Shown here in pieces: positions 17,240 through 27,133 of a stretch of DNA of 64,000 nt. The notes beneath the pieces were generated by a model. The model searched no databases and was not told the origin of the DNA. It worked only from the letters and a program-made list of their open reading frames with translations. Origin of the DNA: Ferruginibacter sp. (GTDB lineage: Bacteria > Bacteroidota > Bacteroidia > Chitinophagales > Chitinophagaceae); NCBI GenBank assembly GCA_019638525.1, contig JAHBTO010000004.1, forward strand, positions 1 to 64,000, read 5' to 3'. The position numbers were made by a program, and so were the translations under genes. Every line of letters begins with the position of its first letter. Within the stretch, counting starts at the first letter, position 1.

Positions 17240-18535
17240 ATGATACACCCATATCAATATGTAACTGCTAAAGAAGCTTTATCTATAATTGAAAGTAATA
17301 CCCGTGTTTTTATACACGGCAGCGTATGTACACCTATATACCTGCTTAACGAACTGGTAAAAGAATGCAACCGATTGCAGCAGGTTGAATTGGTTTCCAT
17401 CACACTAAAAGGCGATTTGGAGATTGTAAAACCTGCATATAGTAATTGTTTTCACATGAATTCTTTATTTGTATCGGCGCCAATAAGAGCAGCTGTGGCC
17501 GAAGGAAGAGCCGACTTTGTGCCGGTATTTTTAAGTGACATACCTTACCTGTTTAAATCAAAATTATTAGAACTTGACACTGCAATAGTACAAGTATCGC
17601 CGCCTGATGCACATGGTTATTGTTCGTTGGGTTTATCGGTAGATATTGCCCGTGCAGCAGTAGATAATGCAAAACAAACTATAGCCCTGGTTAATCCTGC
17701 AATGCCCCGTACCCATGGAGATGGAATGATACACACTGATCATTTTACAAAAATGGTTTTTCATGAATCTGCATTACTGGAAGAAAGTTACAGCACTAAG
17801 GTGGGCAATACCGAATTGATGATTGGTAAGCATATTGCAGAAATGATAGAAGACGGCAGCACCCTGCAAATGGGTATAGGCACAATACCGGATGCTGTTT
17901 TATCCTTTTTATCAAATCATAAAAACCTTGGCGTACATACCGAAATGCTTAGCGATGGTATCATTGACCTAGTAGAGAAAGATGTAATCAACAATAAATT
18001 TAAAGCAAGGCATCCTAACAAAACGGTTACATCATTTGCTATTGGAAGCAAAAAATTATACGATTATGTAAATGATAATTCGTCGTTTAATTTCCTGGAT
18101 ATTGCCTATGTAAACAATCCGCATGTAATAAGGCAAAACCCCAAAGCGGTTGCAATAAACAGCGCTATAGAAGTTGATATTACCGGGCAGGTTTGTGCCG
18201 ATAGTATTGGTGATAAACAATACAGCGGCATTGGTGGCCAAATGGATTTTATGCGTGGGTCGGCACTTAGCGTTGGCGGCAAGCCAATTATAGCGTTAAA
18301 CAGCCGTACTGCCAAAGGAATACCAAGGATAGTTCCGCATTTAAAAGAAGGCGCAGGTGTGGTTACAACCCGTGGGCATGTTCACTATGTTGTTACAGAA
18401 TATGGAGTGGCTTATTTGTTTGGTAAAAACTTAAGGCAACGGGCAAAATTACTGATTGATATTGCACATCCCGATGACAGGGAGGGATTGATGAAATATT
18501 GTTTTGAAAGATTTAAAGTGTTTATCCCGGGATAA
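17240..18535 (+). CDS. Acetyl-CoA hydrolase/transferase family (4-hydroxybutyrate CoA-transferase-like)
   Basis: A 431-residue family I CoA-transferase. The CoA-binding loop LQMGIGTIPDAVLSFL is in the middle, and the catalytic glutamate is expected at Glu311 in SAIEVDITGQV. The C-terminal domain carries GVVTTRGHVHYVVTEYG. The size and order match the 4-hydroxybutyrate/butyrate/acetate CoA-transferase group rather than longer succinyl-CoA:acetate enzymes. The exact acyl donor cannot be told. It is transcribed against its neighbours ftcD and hutI and shares no obvious pathway with them, although acetate or glutarate side products are conceivable. Confidence 0.87.
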   Translation: MIHPYQYVTAKEALSIIESNTRVFIHGSVCTPIYLLNELVKECNRLQQVELVSITLKGDLEIVKPAYSNCFHMNSLFVSAPIRAAVAEGRADFVPVFLSDIPYLFKSKLLELDTAIVQVSPPDAHGYCSLGLSVDIARAAVDNAKQTIALVNPAMPRTHGDGMIHTDHFTKMVFHESALLEESYSTKVGNTELMIGKHIAEMIEDGSTLQMGIGTIPDAVLSFLSNHKNLGVHTEMLSDGIIDLVEKDVINNKFKARHPNKTVTSFAIGSKKLYDYVNDNSSFNFLDIAYVNNPHVIRQNPKAVAINSAIEVDITGQVCADSIGDKQYSGIGGQMDFMRGSALSVGGKPIIALNSRTAKGIPRIVPHLKEGAGVVTTRGHVHYVVTEYGVAYLFGKNLRQRAKLLIDIAHPDDREGLMKYCFERFKVFIPG

Positions 18536-18569
18536 AATATAACAGCTTTAAAAAAATCAATTTTTAAAA

Positions 18570-19814
18570 CTAAATAAAAATACCATTTATCATTACCTTA
18601 TCAACCAGGTTTTCACCAAATGAATAAGGCAAGTATGCCAATGATGGAACCGGTTTTGTAAAAATGAGGTTTGCTTTTTTACCAATAGTAATACTGCCAA
18701 GCATATTTTCCATTTCCATTGCATAAGCCCCGTTAATGGTTGCTGCATTGATGGCTTCCTGCGGCAACATTTTCATTTGTATGCAACTGAGGGCAACAAC
18801 AAAATTCATATTACCACTGGGCGATGACCCCGGATTATAATCAGACGCAAGTGCAATGGCGCAACCGGCATCTATTAACTGCCGTGCTGGTTGAAATGGC
18901 ATACGAAGAAAGAAGGCGGCTGTTGGCAAAAGTGTTCCAATTGTACCAGACCGGCTTAATGAAACAATATCTTCATCGGTCATTATTTCTAAATGATCAA
19001 CAGATAAGGCATTTAATTTAATGGCCAATGGTATGCCACCAATACTGTTTAACTGGTTTACATGTAATTTGGGTTTTAACCCAACTGCAATGCCTGCCTG
19101 CACAATTGTTTCCATTTCCTGAACAGAAAAAAATCCTGTTTCGCAAAAGCAATCGATATAATCGGCCAGTTTTTCTTTAGCAATCACCGGCAGCATTTCA
19201 TTGATAAGTTGCTCAATATATCCATGATGGTTTTCTTTAAATGCCAAGGGATAAGTGTGTGCACCCAGGAAAGTGGCTTTAATGGGAATACTGCATTTTT
19301 CTTTCAGCCGCTTTATCACCCGCAGCATTTTTAATTCACCTTCTACTGTTAATCCATATCCTGATTTTATTTCGATGGCGCCGGTGCCAAGTTTACTTAC
19401 GTCAGTTATTCTTTTATAAGCACTATTAAAAAGTTCATCTTCGGTTGCATCATTTAATTTATTGGCCGAATTTAAAATGCCTCCTCCTTTTGCAGCTATC
19501 TCTGCATAGCTCATGCCCTTAAGTTTATAAATAAATTCTTCCTCCCGGGTTTGTGCAAACACAATATGGGTATGGCTATCGCACCATGTAGGCAAAACAA
19601 AAGCAGCATTGGCATCAATAATATTTTTAGGCAAATGCGGTACTTTTAATTCCAGTTCGTACATGGCGCCATAATCAACAATAATTCCATCTTCAACTAA
19701 AATAAATGCATCATCAATTAAAGGGAGTTTAGAAAGATTTTTTCCCTGCAACAAAGAGGGGTTTTCCCAAGTGCCAATTAATTGTTTAATATTAGTTATG
19801 AGTAATACAGCCAT
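18570..19814 (-). CDS. hutI: Imidazolonepropionase
   Basis: A 414-residue amidohydrolase that opens 4-imidazolone-5-propionate to N-formimino-L-glutamate, the third step of histidine degradation. Metal-binding motif SHTHIVFA and the hutI signatures KSGYGLTVEGELKMLRVI and KATFLGAHTYP are present, as is the late ALASDYNPGSSP segment with the metal-contacting Asp. Its product is the substrate of the FtcD encoded about 1.5 kb away on the same strand. Length is typical for the family (about 405-415). Confidence 0.94.
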   Translation of the reverse strand: MAVLLITNIKQLIGTWENPSLLQGKNLSKLPLIDDAFILVEDGIIVDYGAMYELELKVPHLPKNIIDANAAFVLPTWCDSHTHIVFAQTREEEFIYKLKGMSYAEIAAKGGGILNSANKLNDATEDELFNSAYKRITDVSKLGTGAIEIKSGYGLTVEGELKMLRVIKRLKEKCSIPIKATFLGAHTYPLAFKENHHGYIEQLINEMLPVIAKEKLADYIDCFCETGFFSVQEMETIVQAGIAVGLKPKLHVNQLNSIGGIPLAIKLNALSVDHLEIMTDEDIVSLSRSGTIGTLLPTAAFFLRMPFQPARQLIDAGCAIALASDYNPGSSPSGNMNFVVALSCIQMKMLPQEAINAATINGAYAMEMENMLGSITIGKKANLIFTKPVPSLAYLPYSFGENLVDKVMINGIFI

Positions 19815-19895
19815 TATTTTATACAGTTTAACTCAATTAATGTTTAGTAACCAATTTAAAAACCAGTTCACTTTTAATTGTAAACGAATAATACT

Positions 19896-20399
19896 TTAAA
19901 GTGATTTTGTAAAAACAGATCTATATCGTATAAAATATTCGGTCATATCATCATACCTGATACCTTTTACAATATTTAAATACCCGGGGCCAATAGTTAA
20001 TGTAATTTGAAAATCAGCCGACCTGTATTTATCAACCCCCTCTCTTTCTGCTATAATAACAAGCCTTATACCTTTTCGACGTACCGCCATAATATCATAT
20101 ATACTACTATCAAACTCCAACTTATTACCATCATCATAAATACGCATGGCATAACTAACAGTATCCATAGTAGCATCAGGGCCTACATGTATAAAGTTAA
20201 ACATCATAGAATCTTTCATATCGGTAATATTCAATACAGATTTATAAGTAACCTGCTCTTTATCTGCAGTAAACACCATCGTGCCCGTCCATTTACCGGG
20301 CAATCCTTTTGTATCTCTTTCTGTTAAACCTCCACGATTTATTTGTGCCGATGCAGTAAAGGTTAACATGAAGAAGAGTAAATTGAAAATAATTTTCAT
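19896..20399 (-). CDS. Small secreted protein of unknown function
   Basis: A 167-residue protein with a signal peptide (MKIIFNLLFFMLTFTASAQ). The mature part is beta-rich (WTGTMVFTADKEQVTYKSVLNI and later paired strands), like a lipocalin-type or other small beta fold, with no motif I can name. It sits alone between hutI and the Mur ligase gene. No terminator or strong promoter was seen. Confidence 0.7.
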   Translation of the reverse strand: MKIIFNLLFFMLTFTASAQINRGGLTERDTKGLPGKWTGTMVFTADKEQVTYKSVLNITDMKDSMMFNFIHVGPDATMDTVSYAMRIYDDGNKLEFDSSIYDIMAVRRKGIRLVIIAEREGVDKYRSADFQITLTIGPGYLNIVKGIRYDDMTEYFIRYRSVFTKSL

Positions 20400-20578
20400 G
20401 ATGTAAAATTTATAATGAAAAGCTTTGCGTATTTATAATAGAAAATAACGTACCATTATTTTTTATGTACCCAAAATTACAGAAGGCACATAAAACAAAT
20501 TTACTATTAGTGTACCTTCTTTAAAATATCAATAACAACTTCAGTTTTATTTTAAATAAATTTGTAGTAGTGTTGTTG

Positions 20579-21955
20579 TTACAATCGTTCAAAAACCTCC
20601 TTAGCAAATGATTCCAGCGATGGATCCCTGGCTCCCATTAAAAGCAACACCATGTTTTCTGTAAGATGTAGCCTTATACTTTCAATAAAATTATTTCGGT
20701 TTTCAACAAAGTATGCATTTTTGCCCAGGGCTTTAATATCATTTATTAAATCAGCTGCGCTGATATCTTTTACAGCAGTGCCACCTGCATAAAAAATCTC
20801 ACTCATCCATATTTCATCCTGCGGCCTTAAAACAGCTGCAATCTCTTTTACAAAATCATTACGTAAAAACCTTGTGGGGCCATAACCATGTGGCTGAAAC
20901 CAGGCAATCACTTTACCGGCAACCGGCTGACAGGCTGCAATTGCAGCAGCACATTTTACAGGATTGTGGGCATAATCATCAATTACCCAAACACCGTTTT
21001 TACAACCTAACACCTGGTTGCGTCGATAAATACCTTCATAGCTTTTTAAAGCTGCAGCACAGGTTTGCATATCAACACCCAGCTTACCGGCAACGGCAAC
21101 AGCCGCAAGTGCATTCTCCATATTGTGTTTACCAATGCAGTTTAACGAAAACGGAACTTTGTTGATAGTAAACCTGATATTGAAACCTTGCTGTACAAAA
21201 CCTGTTGCAATATATGATGCGCCTGAACTTTCGTCAGATGAAAAATCGTTTTTAATATCCTGCGATAATTGTTTTGCCAAATTATTTGACTGGTTAACGA
21301 TAAACTGCCTGCTGTTGTTCCTGAAAATACCAAAAATGTTCATCAGTTCATCAATCTCCTGGTGATCTTTATCAATATTCAGCAACAACCCTATTTCGGG
21401 TTCATATTGTACTATGCTGCCGTCGCTTTCATCGGCTTCAATTACAAGCCACTCTCCTGCGCCCACTTTTGCGTTGCCAATTTTCCCTTCTTTAATAATC
21501 CCGGTTAGCCCTGCGCCACTGATGATGCTTGGCTGTAAGCCTGCCTGCACAAGTATTTGATACAACATGGCGCTTGTGGTGCTTTTACCCGATGTGCCAC
21601 CCACGGCAATTGTTTTTTTACTTTTTGCAATAAGCGCCAACAATTGAGAGCGCCTTATGATTGGGATATTCAATTGCTTTGCTTTCTGCACTTCAAACAC
21701 GGTATCTTCAATGGCTGTAGAAACTACAACAAGATCCGTTTCATTTGTGATACCATCACCATTTTGTAAAAAACAGTGTATCCCTTCTGCTTCTAATTTT
21801 TCCCTGGTTTCATTGTAATCGCCATTCTTAAAATAACGGTCGCTACCACTTACTTTTTTATCAACGCCAGCCAGGTATTGTGCAATAGCGCTCATGCCTA
21901 CACCGGCAATACCAATAAAAAAAACATTTTTAAAATCATGAATGCTTTTTATCAT
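20579..21955 (-). CDS. Mur ligase family protein (MurC/Mpl-like UDP-N-acetylmuramate ligase)
   Basis: A 458-residue three-domain Mur ligase. The N-terminal Rossmann-like motif [14 protein letters not shown] (12-25) is typical of MurC and Mpl. The ATP loop reads GGTSGKST (119-126) rather than the GTHGKTTT usual for MurC, and DDYAHNPVK marks the C-terminal domain. Together these point to an Mpl-like peptidoglycan-recycling ligase or a MurC paralogue, not the essential MurC of a dcw cluster. It overlaps the upstream MFS gene by four bases (ATGA), so their translation should be coupled. Confidence 0.82.
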   Translation of the reverse strand: MIKSIHDFKNVFFIGIAGVGMSAIAQYLAGVDKKVSGSDRYFKNGDYNETREKLEAEGIHCFLQNGDGITNETDLVVVSTAIEDTVFEVQKAKQLNIPIIRRSQLLALIAKSKKTIAVGGTSGKSTTSAMLYQILVQAGLQPSIISGAGLTGIIKEGKIGNAKVGAGEWLVIEADESDGSIVQYEPEIGLLLNIDKDHQEIDELMNIFGIFRNNSRQFIVNQSNNLAKQLSQDIKNDFSSDESSGASYIATGFVQQGFNIRFTINKVPFSLNCIGKHNMENALAAVAVAGKLGVDMQTCAAALKSYEGIYRRNQVLGCKNGVWVIDDYAHNPVKCAAAIAACQPVAGKVIAWFQPHGYGPTRFLRNDFVKEIAAVLRPQDEIWMSEIFYAGGTAVKDISAADLINDIKALGKNAYFVENRNNFIESIRLHLTENMVLLLMGARDPSLESFAKEVFERL

Positions 21956-23178
21956 GCGGCGCTAAATTTTTTATTAGGATGCAATGTTCTGTATGCGATA
22001 AAAGCGCTAACCGCCATCAAAACAGCAGCCAGCAGGAAAGGCGCCCCGGGCAAATGAACAGGCGCATCGCTATGTGTAAAATAAAAAAACAAATTATTCA
22101 TCAGTAACGGGCCAATAATGGCTGCAAGGCTCATCAGGCTGGTAATGGTTCCCTGCAACTCGCCCTGCACATTGGCCGGCACATGGCCTGCCATAACAGA
22201 TTGTAATGCCGGTTGTGCAATACCGCCCAGGCAATAAGGTATTAAAAATGCAAACATCATCCAACTTTGGTTGGCAATGCCAAACAATAACATACCAACT
22301 GCATATAACATCAGGCCTATGTACAATGTTTTTTCATTTCCCAGCTTTGGGTTGATAATCCTTGTTAATCCACCTTGTACACCTGCAACCAGTACACCCA
22401 CCACCGCCAACGAAATGCCCACCATCTTTTCATCCCAATTAAAACGGTACATGGTAAAATAACTCCAGTTGCTCATAATAGCATGTGCGGCCACGTAAAC
22501 CAAAAAAATTGCAAATGCCAAACCTGTAATGGAAGGATACTTTCTTAAATGAAGCAATGCGCCAACGGGATTTGCACGCTTCCATTCAAAAGCCCTTCTG
22601 TTTTCTTTATTAAGCGATTCGGGCAAAACAAAATATCCATAAATCCAATTTACAGATGCAAGTATAGCAGCGGCAAAAAAAGGAATGCGTGGGCCAAGGC
22701 CGCCAAGCAAACCACCAATCATAGGGCCAATAATAAACCCAAGCCCGAAAGCAGCGCCAATCATACCAAAATTTTTTGCCCTGTTTTCAGGCGTACTTAT
22801 ATCTGCAATATAAGCTGCCCCTGTTGTCATGCTGGCACCGCTAATGCCGGCAATGATTCTGCCAACAAACAGCCAGCCATAAGTGGGCGCCAGGGCCAGG
22901 AAGAGGTAATCAACTCCAAAACAAAATAAAGAAAAAAGCAACACCGGCCTGCGGCCATATTTATCGCTGAGGTTACCAATAATGGGGGCACAAACAAATT
23001 GCACCAATGCATAAGCAAACATAAGCAGGCTCCCATATTTAGATGCGGTGCTTATATCAACCCCCTTCAGTTGGGAAATTAAGGTTGGCATAACAGGTAT
23101 GATGATACCAAAACCTATAACATCAATCAAAAGAGTAATAAAAATAAATCCTACGGCAGCGTTCCTGTTTGTTACCAT
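21952..23178 (-). CDS. MFS transporter, TCR/Tet family
   Basis: A 408-residue, 12-helix major facilitator transporter. The motif A loop [14 protein letters not shown] follows helix 2, and helix 5 carries the drug:proton antiporter pattern [16 protein letters not shown]. It resembles TetA-type exporters, but that resemblance does not prove drug export. It is translationally coupled (ATGA overlap) to the Mur ligase gene downstream, so a link to cell-wall fragments is possible but unproven. Confidence 0.87.
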   Translation of the reverse strand: MVTNRNAAVGFIFITLLIDVIGFGIIIPVMPTLISQLKGVDISTASKYGSLLMFAYALVQFVCAPIIGNLSDKYGRRPVLLFSLFCFGVDYLFLALAPTYGWLFVGRIIAGISGASMTTGAAYIADISTPENRAKNFGMIGAAFGLGFIIGPMIGGLLGGLGPRIPFFAAAILASVNWIYGYFVLPESLNKENRRAFEWKRANPVGALLHLRKYPSITGLAFAIFLVYVAAHAIMSNWSYFTMYRFNWDEKMVGISLAVVGVLVAGVQGGLTRIINPKLGNEKTLYIGLMLYAVGMLLFGIANQSWMMFAFLIPYCLGGIAQPALQSVMAGHVPANVQGELQGTITSLMSLAAIIGPLLMNNLFFYFTHSDAPVHLPGAPFLLAAVLMAVSAFIAYRTLHPNKKFSAA

Positions 23179-23287
23179 AAATGAATGGCTAAATTTTGTA
23201 CGAATGTAATACCAATTGTTATTATAATTTCAATATCAGCCAATTTAAAAATATTTGCGTTCATCATTACATTTAAAATGCAAAGAC

Positions 23288-23314
23288 AAAAAAAAAGAGC
23301 CCATCAATGGGCCC
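23288..23314 (-). terminator. Intrinsic terminator
   Basis: On the minus strand GCCCAT/ATGGGC arms are followed by nine T residues. It ends transcription of the gene at 23340-23765. Confidence 0.8.
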
Positions 23315-23339
23315 TGTAAAAATTAATCATGTAAAAAAA

Positions 23340-23765
23340 TCAGGCGGCTTTTTTGCCCATACCAATCACCATTGCTACAACGGCGCCGGCAATAGCAGTT
23401 ATAACAGTGGCTGCAGCTACATCACCTGCCATCATAGTTTTACTAGCAATGGTTGAAGTTGCATACATAATACAATCGAAACTAACCGACATCAGAAAAC
23501 CAACAACTGCCCCTGTTACAAGCCCACCTGCCATTGTAGTTACATTTCCTTTAAGGAAAATATATGCAAGGAATAAACCTTGTGCCAGGTTACCAATAAC
23601 AAGGTACAAATAAAGTAATTCGCCATTTGGTCTTGATAAGTCGCCTGCAGTACCCGGATGGGTTGCCATAAAATTAGCAAGTAACATACCATATACAAGC
23701 CATCCTAAAAGAAAAAAAGCAACGCCGCCGGCGATGCCTCCAGCCAACAATTTTTTAATGTCCAT
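23340..23765 (-). CDS. Small four-helix membrane protein, unknown function
   Basis: A 141-residue protein with four predicted membrane helices (about 5-28, 48-70, 76-100, 115-137) and many Gly and Ala residues. I chose ATG 23765 (MDIKKLLAGG) because it places a Lys pair directly before the first helix; an upstream ATG would add 11 polar residues. The fold resembles small DUF1761-like membrane proteins, but I do not assign the family. It is followed by a strong terminator and preceded by about 150 bases of spacer, so it is probably a single-gene unit. Confidence 0.72.
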   Translation of the reverse strand: MDIKKLLAGGIAGGVAFFLLGWLVYGMLLANFMATHPGTAGDLSRPNGELLYLYLVIGNLAQGLFLAYIFLKGNVTTMAGGLVTGAVVGFLMSVSFDCIMYATSTIASKTMMAGDVAAATVITAIAGAVVAMVIGMGKKAA

Positions 23766-23915
23766 AAGTTTAGGTTTTGGTGAAAGGTTAAAGAACACAT
23801 ACCAAAATAATACTTAGTTCATCAAAATGCAAACTGTTGTGCAAAATCATTTGCACAGCTTGTAAAGACTTGAAAATAAGGGTTGTTTTTTAATGAGATA
23901 TAAAGTTTACCAGGC

Positions 23916-24167
23916 CTATCTTTTTGCAAAAGACTTGTCGAACTGCCTGCCAAAGTAATAACCGGCAATGGAGCCTATCACGGCGCCGCCAAGCAACCAT
24001 AAAAACCAAAACTGGCTTGAGCCTGCAGCAAAATAAGCAATACCCATGCATATCAGTGCAAAGAAAACGATGGCAATGTTTACAGCGCTTTTATTTTTTT
24101 TTGATTTTTCGGCATTAGCTGGTGGACGATAATCGTGGTGATTTTTTCTTGTTTTAGATTTTGGCAT
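23916..24167 (-). CDS. Small membrane protein, unknown function
   Basis: An 83-residue protein with a basic N terminus (MPKSKTRKNHHDYRPP), two hydrophobic segments (about 28-48 and 52-70) and a basic C-terminal tail (YYFGRQFDKSFAKR). The shape recalls AtpZ/AtpI-like or DUF-type two-helix proteins, but no family motif is clear. The next gene upstream ends 61 bases away on the same strand, so a shared transcript is possible. Confidence 0.6.
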   Translation of the reverse strand: MPKSKTRKNHHDYRPPANAEKSKKNKSAVNIAIVFFALICMGIAYFAAGSSQFWFLWLLGGAVIGSIAGYYFGRQFDKSFAKR

Positions 24168-24228
24168 TTTTTATTTTCAATGTACGATTTTTTTGCCTGA
24201 TAAGGAGTTACATACTATGCTTTTTACA

Positions 24229-24702
24229 TCAGCTTAACCAATTAAGTTCTTTGGCATATTCATATTGAAGATCTTCATGCAAGGCAGAAAGTGTTTTTTT
24301 AATTTTCTTTAATTGAGCCAGATACATATTTTTTATAACCGGGTTTAATTCAAACGCAATACCAGATTTTTTTAAAGTACTGCAAAAAAATAACAGCAAT
24401 TTTACTTCTGTTTCTGCCGAGCCTGTATAACGAATATATTTATTTAAATGGCGTAAAATTTTACGTAAACTTTTCTTCACAAAATAAAGGCTGCTGTTAT
24501 TAATCATTGCAAATTGCTCCAGCATATCTTTTTTCACTTCTTCAACATATGCCTGTTCATCAAATGATTCAAATAAAAGGTAAGTGAGCAGTTCTTTATT
24601 CTCTTTTTTAAACCTGGCCAATCGTGTACACAAAATAACCAACTGCTCATGTGAGGTATTATTCAATTCTGCTTTTAGTTCATTAACTGTTGCTGCTTTC
24701 AT
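24229..24702 (-). CDS. Helical cytosolic protein, unknown function
   Basis: A 157-residue protein without signal or membrane segment. It is predicted almost all helical and is rich in Lys, Leu and Glu, with repeated amphipathic helices (for example SLYFVKKSLRKILRHLNKYI). I do not recognise it. Codon use looks like its neighbours, which supports a real gene. Confidence 0.65.
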   Translation of the reverse strand: MKAATVNELKAELNNTSHEQLVILCTRLARFKKENKELLTYLLFESFDEQAYVEEVKKDMLEQFAMINNSSLYFVKKSLRKILRHLNKYIRYTGSAETEVKLLLFFCSTLKKSGIAFELNPVIKNMYLAQLKKIKKTLSALHEDLQYEYAKELNWLS

Positions 24703-24739
24703 GCAGCTAAAATAGTAAGATTCAGATAGGTGAAGGCAT

Positions 24740-24763
24740 AAAAAAACCTTCAGGATTGAAGGT
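24740..24763 (-). terminator. Intrinsic terminator
   Basis: ACCTTCA and TGAAGGT arms with a 4-base loop are followed on the minus strand by seven T residues. It lies in the spacer 24703-24977, about 215 bases past the stop of the gene at 24978-25940, which implies an unusually long 3' untranslated region. The remaining spacer shows no gene. Confidence 0.75.
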
Positions 24764-24977
24764 CTTTCATAGTTTCACTCATGCTTGAGTAATTCGGCAT
24801 TTCATCGATATGGATTTTTAAACGGGGGCTACTTATAATAGTACCACCTCATGTATAAACATCAATGGCACCATTTAATTTTTGCAAATTTGCTTAAATT
24901 AAACAATATAATATGTAGAGTTATTTATGAACTTAAGTAGGATTTCTTCTACATGAAAAAATTTGTAATTTCTTACG

Positions 24978-25940
24978 CTATAAAAGTGTTTTTACAGTTT
25001 TTGCAATGGGCGAGCCATTATAAAATATTTCTAAAGAGTAGTTGCCACTTTGCAGGTTTCCGGTATTTAAAGAACATACTAAACGTTTAGCTTCTCCCTT
25101 ACTATAATTAAAACTAAATTTATACGAATAAACTTTCCTTCCATCTTCTGTATTGAATGTACCCGAATCCCAACCTGATGTTTTAAAAACACGTCCGTCG
25201 GGTTGCAATATCACAATAAATATTTCGGCATTTGAAAGCTGGCTATTAAAGTTTTTAACTGTAAACGAGCAAGAGAACCGATTTGTATTTTCGGCCCTGG
25301 ATGTTTCTGATTCTGTATCATTATTAACAGTAATAGCCCTGAATTTGATATCTGATGCTGTAAATACATTGTAAGATGGCTCAGTCTTATCAGCTTTTTC
25401 AACAACTTCCGGCTTTTTATTACTACCGGTATTTTTACCCGGGTTAGTACCTGTATTATTACCCGAAGGATTATTTTTTAACTTGCCCAATACATCATTC
25501 AGTTTTTTATTTTCATTATCCACTTCCTGGTTCTTATCCTTTATAACCTGCACTTTGTTTTGTAACTCAACTATTTTTTGTTTAGCAGTTTTAAAATCGG
25601 CAACAGCATTCCTGTTCTTTAATAGTGTTGCAATTTCATCCCTTAGCCTGTAAAACTCTGCTAGTTTTATTTCCAGTTGATTTTTTAAAGAATCAGTATT
25701 AGTTAAAGTAGAATCTAGCTGTGAATCTAGTTCATGCAGTGTGGCTGTATATACTTTTTGAAGTGAATCTCTGATATGATTGGCAATGGCAGCAGAATCG
25801 GGGGCCTGTACCTGTTTTTGTGATTTTGATTCGCTATCCTTACTATACACTTTGTATCCCCACGTCCATAACAGGCCAAAGGATACCAATACTAACAAGA
25901 GAGAAACCAGTAATAATAATAATGACCTGCTATCTTTCAT
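24978..25940 (-). CDS. Membrane-anchored coiled-coil protein with C-terminal beta domain
   Basis: A 320-residue protein of unknown function. One N-terminal membrane helix (about 6-28) is followed by a long coiled coil (about 60-155), then a low-complexity Asn/Gly/Thr linker (about 155-175), and a beta-rich C-terminal domain (about 190-320) ending in SLEIFYNGSPIAKTVKTL. The layout suggests a periplasmic stalk that holds a beta-sandwich away from the membrane. The gene lies 47 bases after the secreted actin-fold gene on the same strand, so the two may work together. Confidence 0.75.
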   Translation of the reverse strand: MKDSRSLLLLLVSLLLVLVSFGLLWTWGYKVYSKDSESKSQKQVQAPDSAAIANHIRDSLQKVYTATLHELDSQLDSTLTNTDSLKNQLEIKLAEFYRLRDEIATLLKNRNAVADFKTAKQKIVELQNKVQVIKDKNQEVDNENKKLNDVLGKLKNNPSGNNTGTNPGKNTGSNKKPEVVEKADKTEPSYNVFTASDIKFRAITVNNDTESETSRAENTNRFSCSFTVKNFNSQLSNAEIFIVILQPDGRVFKTSGWDSGTFNTEDGRKVYSYKFSFNYSKGEAKRLVCSLNTGNLQSGNYSLEIFYNGSPIAKTVKTLL

Positions 25941-25987
25941 CTTTTCCTTTTTTTGTACACTTATAGTTTGTGTAGTAAAGCAAGTTG

Positions 25988-27133
25988 TTATTTATTCTGA
26001 TTTACATAAGCTGTAATCCAGCCTACTGCGCCATTTTTTACAAAATAGAAATTTTTACGCTCTTGTGTGCTGGTAAACTGGCGCATAATTTTTAACATTA
26101 ATCCGGTGCCTGCCAGTAATGCACGCTGGTCGAAAACCTTATTTACTGTTTTTACGGCTTTACCAATAGCCTCTTTATCCAGGGTATTATCAGTAAGGGT
26201 TTTTACAATATAATAATCTGACAAAGTTGGGTGGCTGTTTAAAATTTTATCGTTGAATTTCAGTACTTCATCATAAGTTACAGGCACTACGGGGTTATCA
26301 ATCAATTCAGGATACATCAATGTAGCAAGTGCCCAGGCAATACCGCCGCTAAAAACAACATTATCGCTTAATGGATAAGAACCACTTGCATTAACTGCAT
26401 ATATGATTTCTGATTGTTCGGCCCCGGCAAGTACCCGGTTTAAATTTTTATCATAAGTACCCAGGCTGTTATCGCCATTTGCATATTTTTCAGCTGCATT
26501 GGCGGTACTTTTGGTACCCCAGGTTAATTGAAAAAGCTTAAAGTCTTTAGTATTGTTGTACGGAAAATATCCACCCTTGGTATTACCACTTCCAATGTCA
26601 ATCAAAAAAGTATTATACCTTCTTGAATCGGGTACAATACCCAGGTGCGAAAGCCTTCCTTCTTCCACCACATCAATAACTGTTACTTTTCTTTCCGGTT
26701 CGTTGTAATTAAACCTGAAAGCACTGATAAGCTGGTCAATCCAGTTTTTCTTATTTTCTTTTTCGGCTTGTATATTAACACCGCTGCTTACTGCAGTAAA
26801 TATGTGGCTGGGAAGAATCTTGTAATCTTTTGTTGATATCTCATACAATTTGTTCAACGCTGCAAGCGTAGCCAGGTAGGTTGGTTGTGTAAACGAAATA
26901 AAATCAGTATTTATTGAGGTATCTTTTATTACATGATAAACGCCATTTTCCTTAGCACTTTCATCTATTTCCAAAATACTCATTTTTACACCTTTTGACC
27001 CTACTTCTATACCCGAATAAACAGATGATTTTTGAAACTTTGGGGTAATATTATTTTGTGCCGAGATTTGTATTGTAGAGAATATGAATGCTGGTAGAAA
27101 AAATTTTAATAAGGGCTTTATATTCATTATCAT
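25988..27133 (-). CDS. Secreted Ppx/GppA-like actin-fold protein
   Basis: A 381-residue protein with an apparent Sec signal (PLLKFFLPAFIFSTIQISAQ). After it come two actin-fold phosphate loops: YSGIEVGSKGVKMSILEID and FLIDIGSGNTKGGYF, plus VVFSGGIAWALATL in the adenosine-region position. These are the marks of the Ppx/GppA exopolyphosphatase superfamily. A signal peptide is unusual because those enzymes are cytoplasmic. The start is ATG 27133 or 27127; a TTG just upstream is less likely. It may share an operon with the coiled-coil protein downstream. The substrate is unknown. Confidence 0.75.
   Translation of the reverse strand: MIMNIKPLLKFFLPAFIFSTIQISAQNNITPKFQKSSVYSGIEVGSKGVKMSILEIDESAKENGVYHVIKDTSINTDFISFTQPTYLATLAALNKLYEISTKDYKILPSHIFTAVSSGVNIQAEKENKKNWIDQLISAFRFNYNEPERKVTVIDVVEEGRLSHLGIVPDSRRYNTFLIDIGSGNTKGGYFPYNNTKDFKLFQLTWGTKSTANAAEKYANGDNSLGTYDKNLNRVLAGAEQSEIIYAVNASGSYPLSDNVVFSGGIAWALATLMYPELIDNPVVPVTYDEVLKFNDKILNSHPTLSDYYIVKTLTDNTLDKEAIGKAVKTVNKVFDQRALLAGTGLMLKIMRQFTSTQERKNFYFVKNGAVGWITAYVNQNK

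Noticed and set aside
21952..23178. Tet-type MFS, MATE and ABC-F genes as a resistance set
   Set aside because: They are spread over 36 kb without mobile elements, and family resemblance alone does not show drug resistance.
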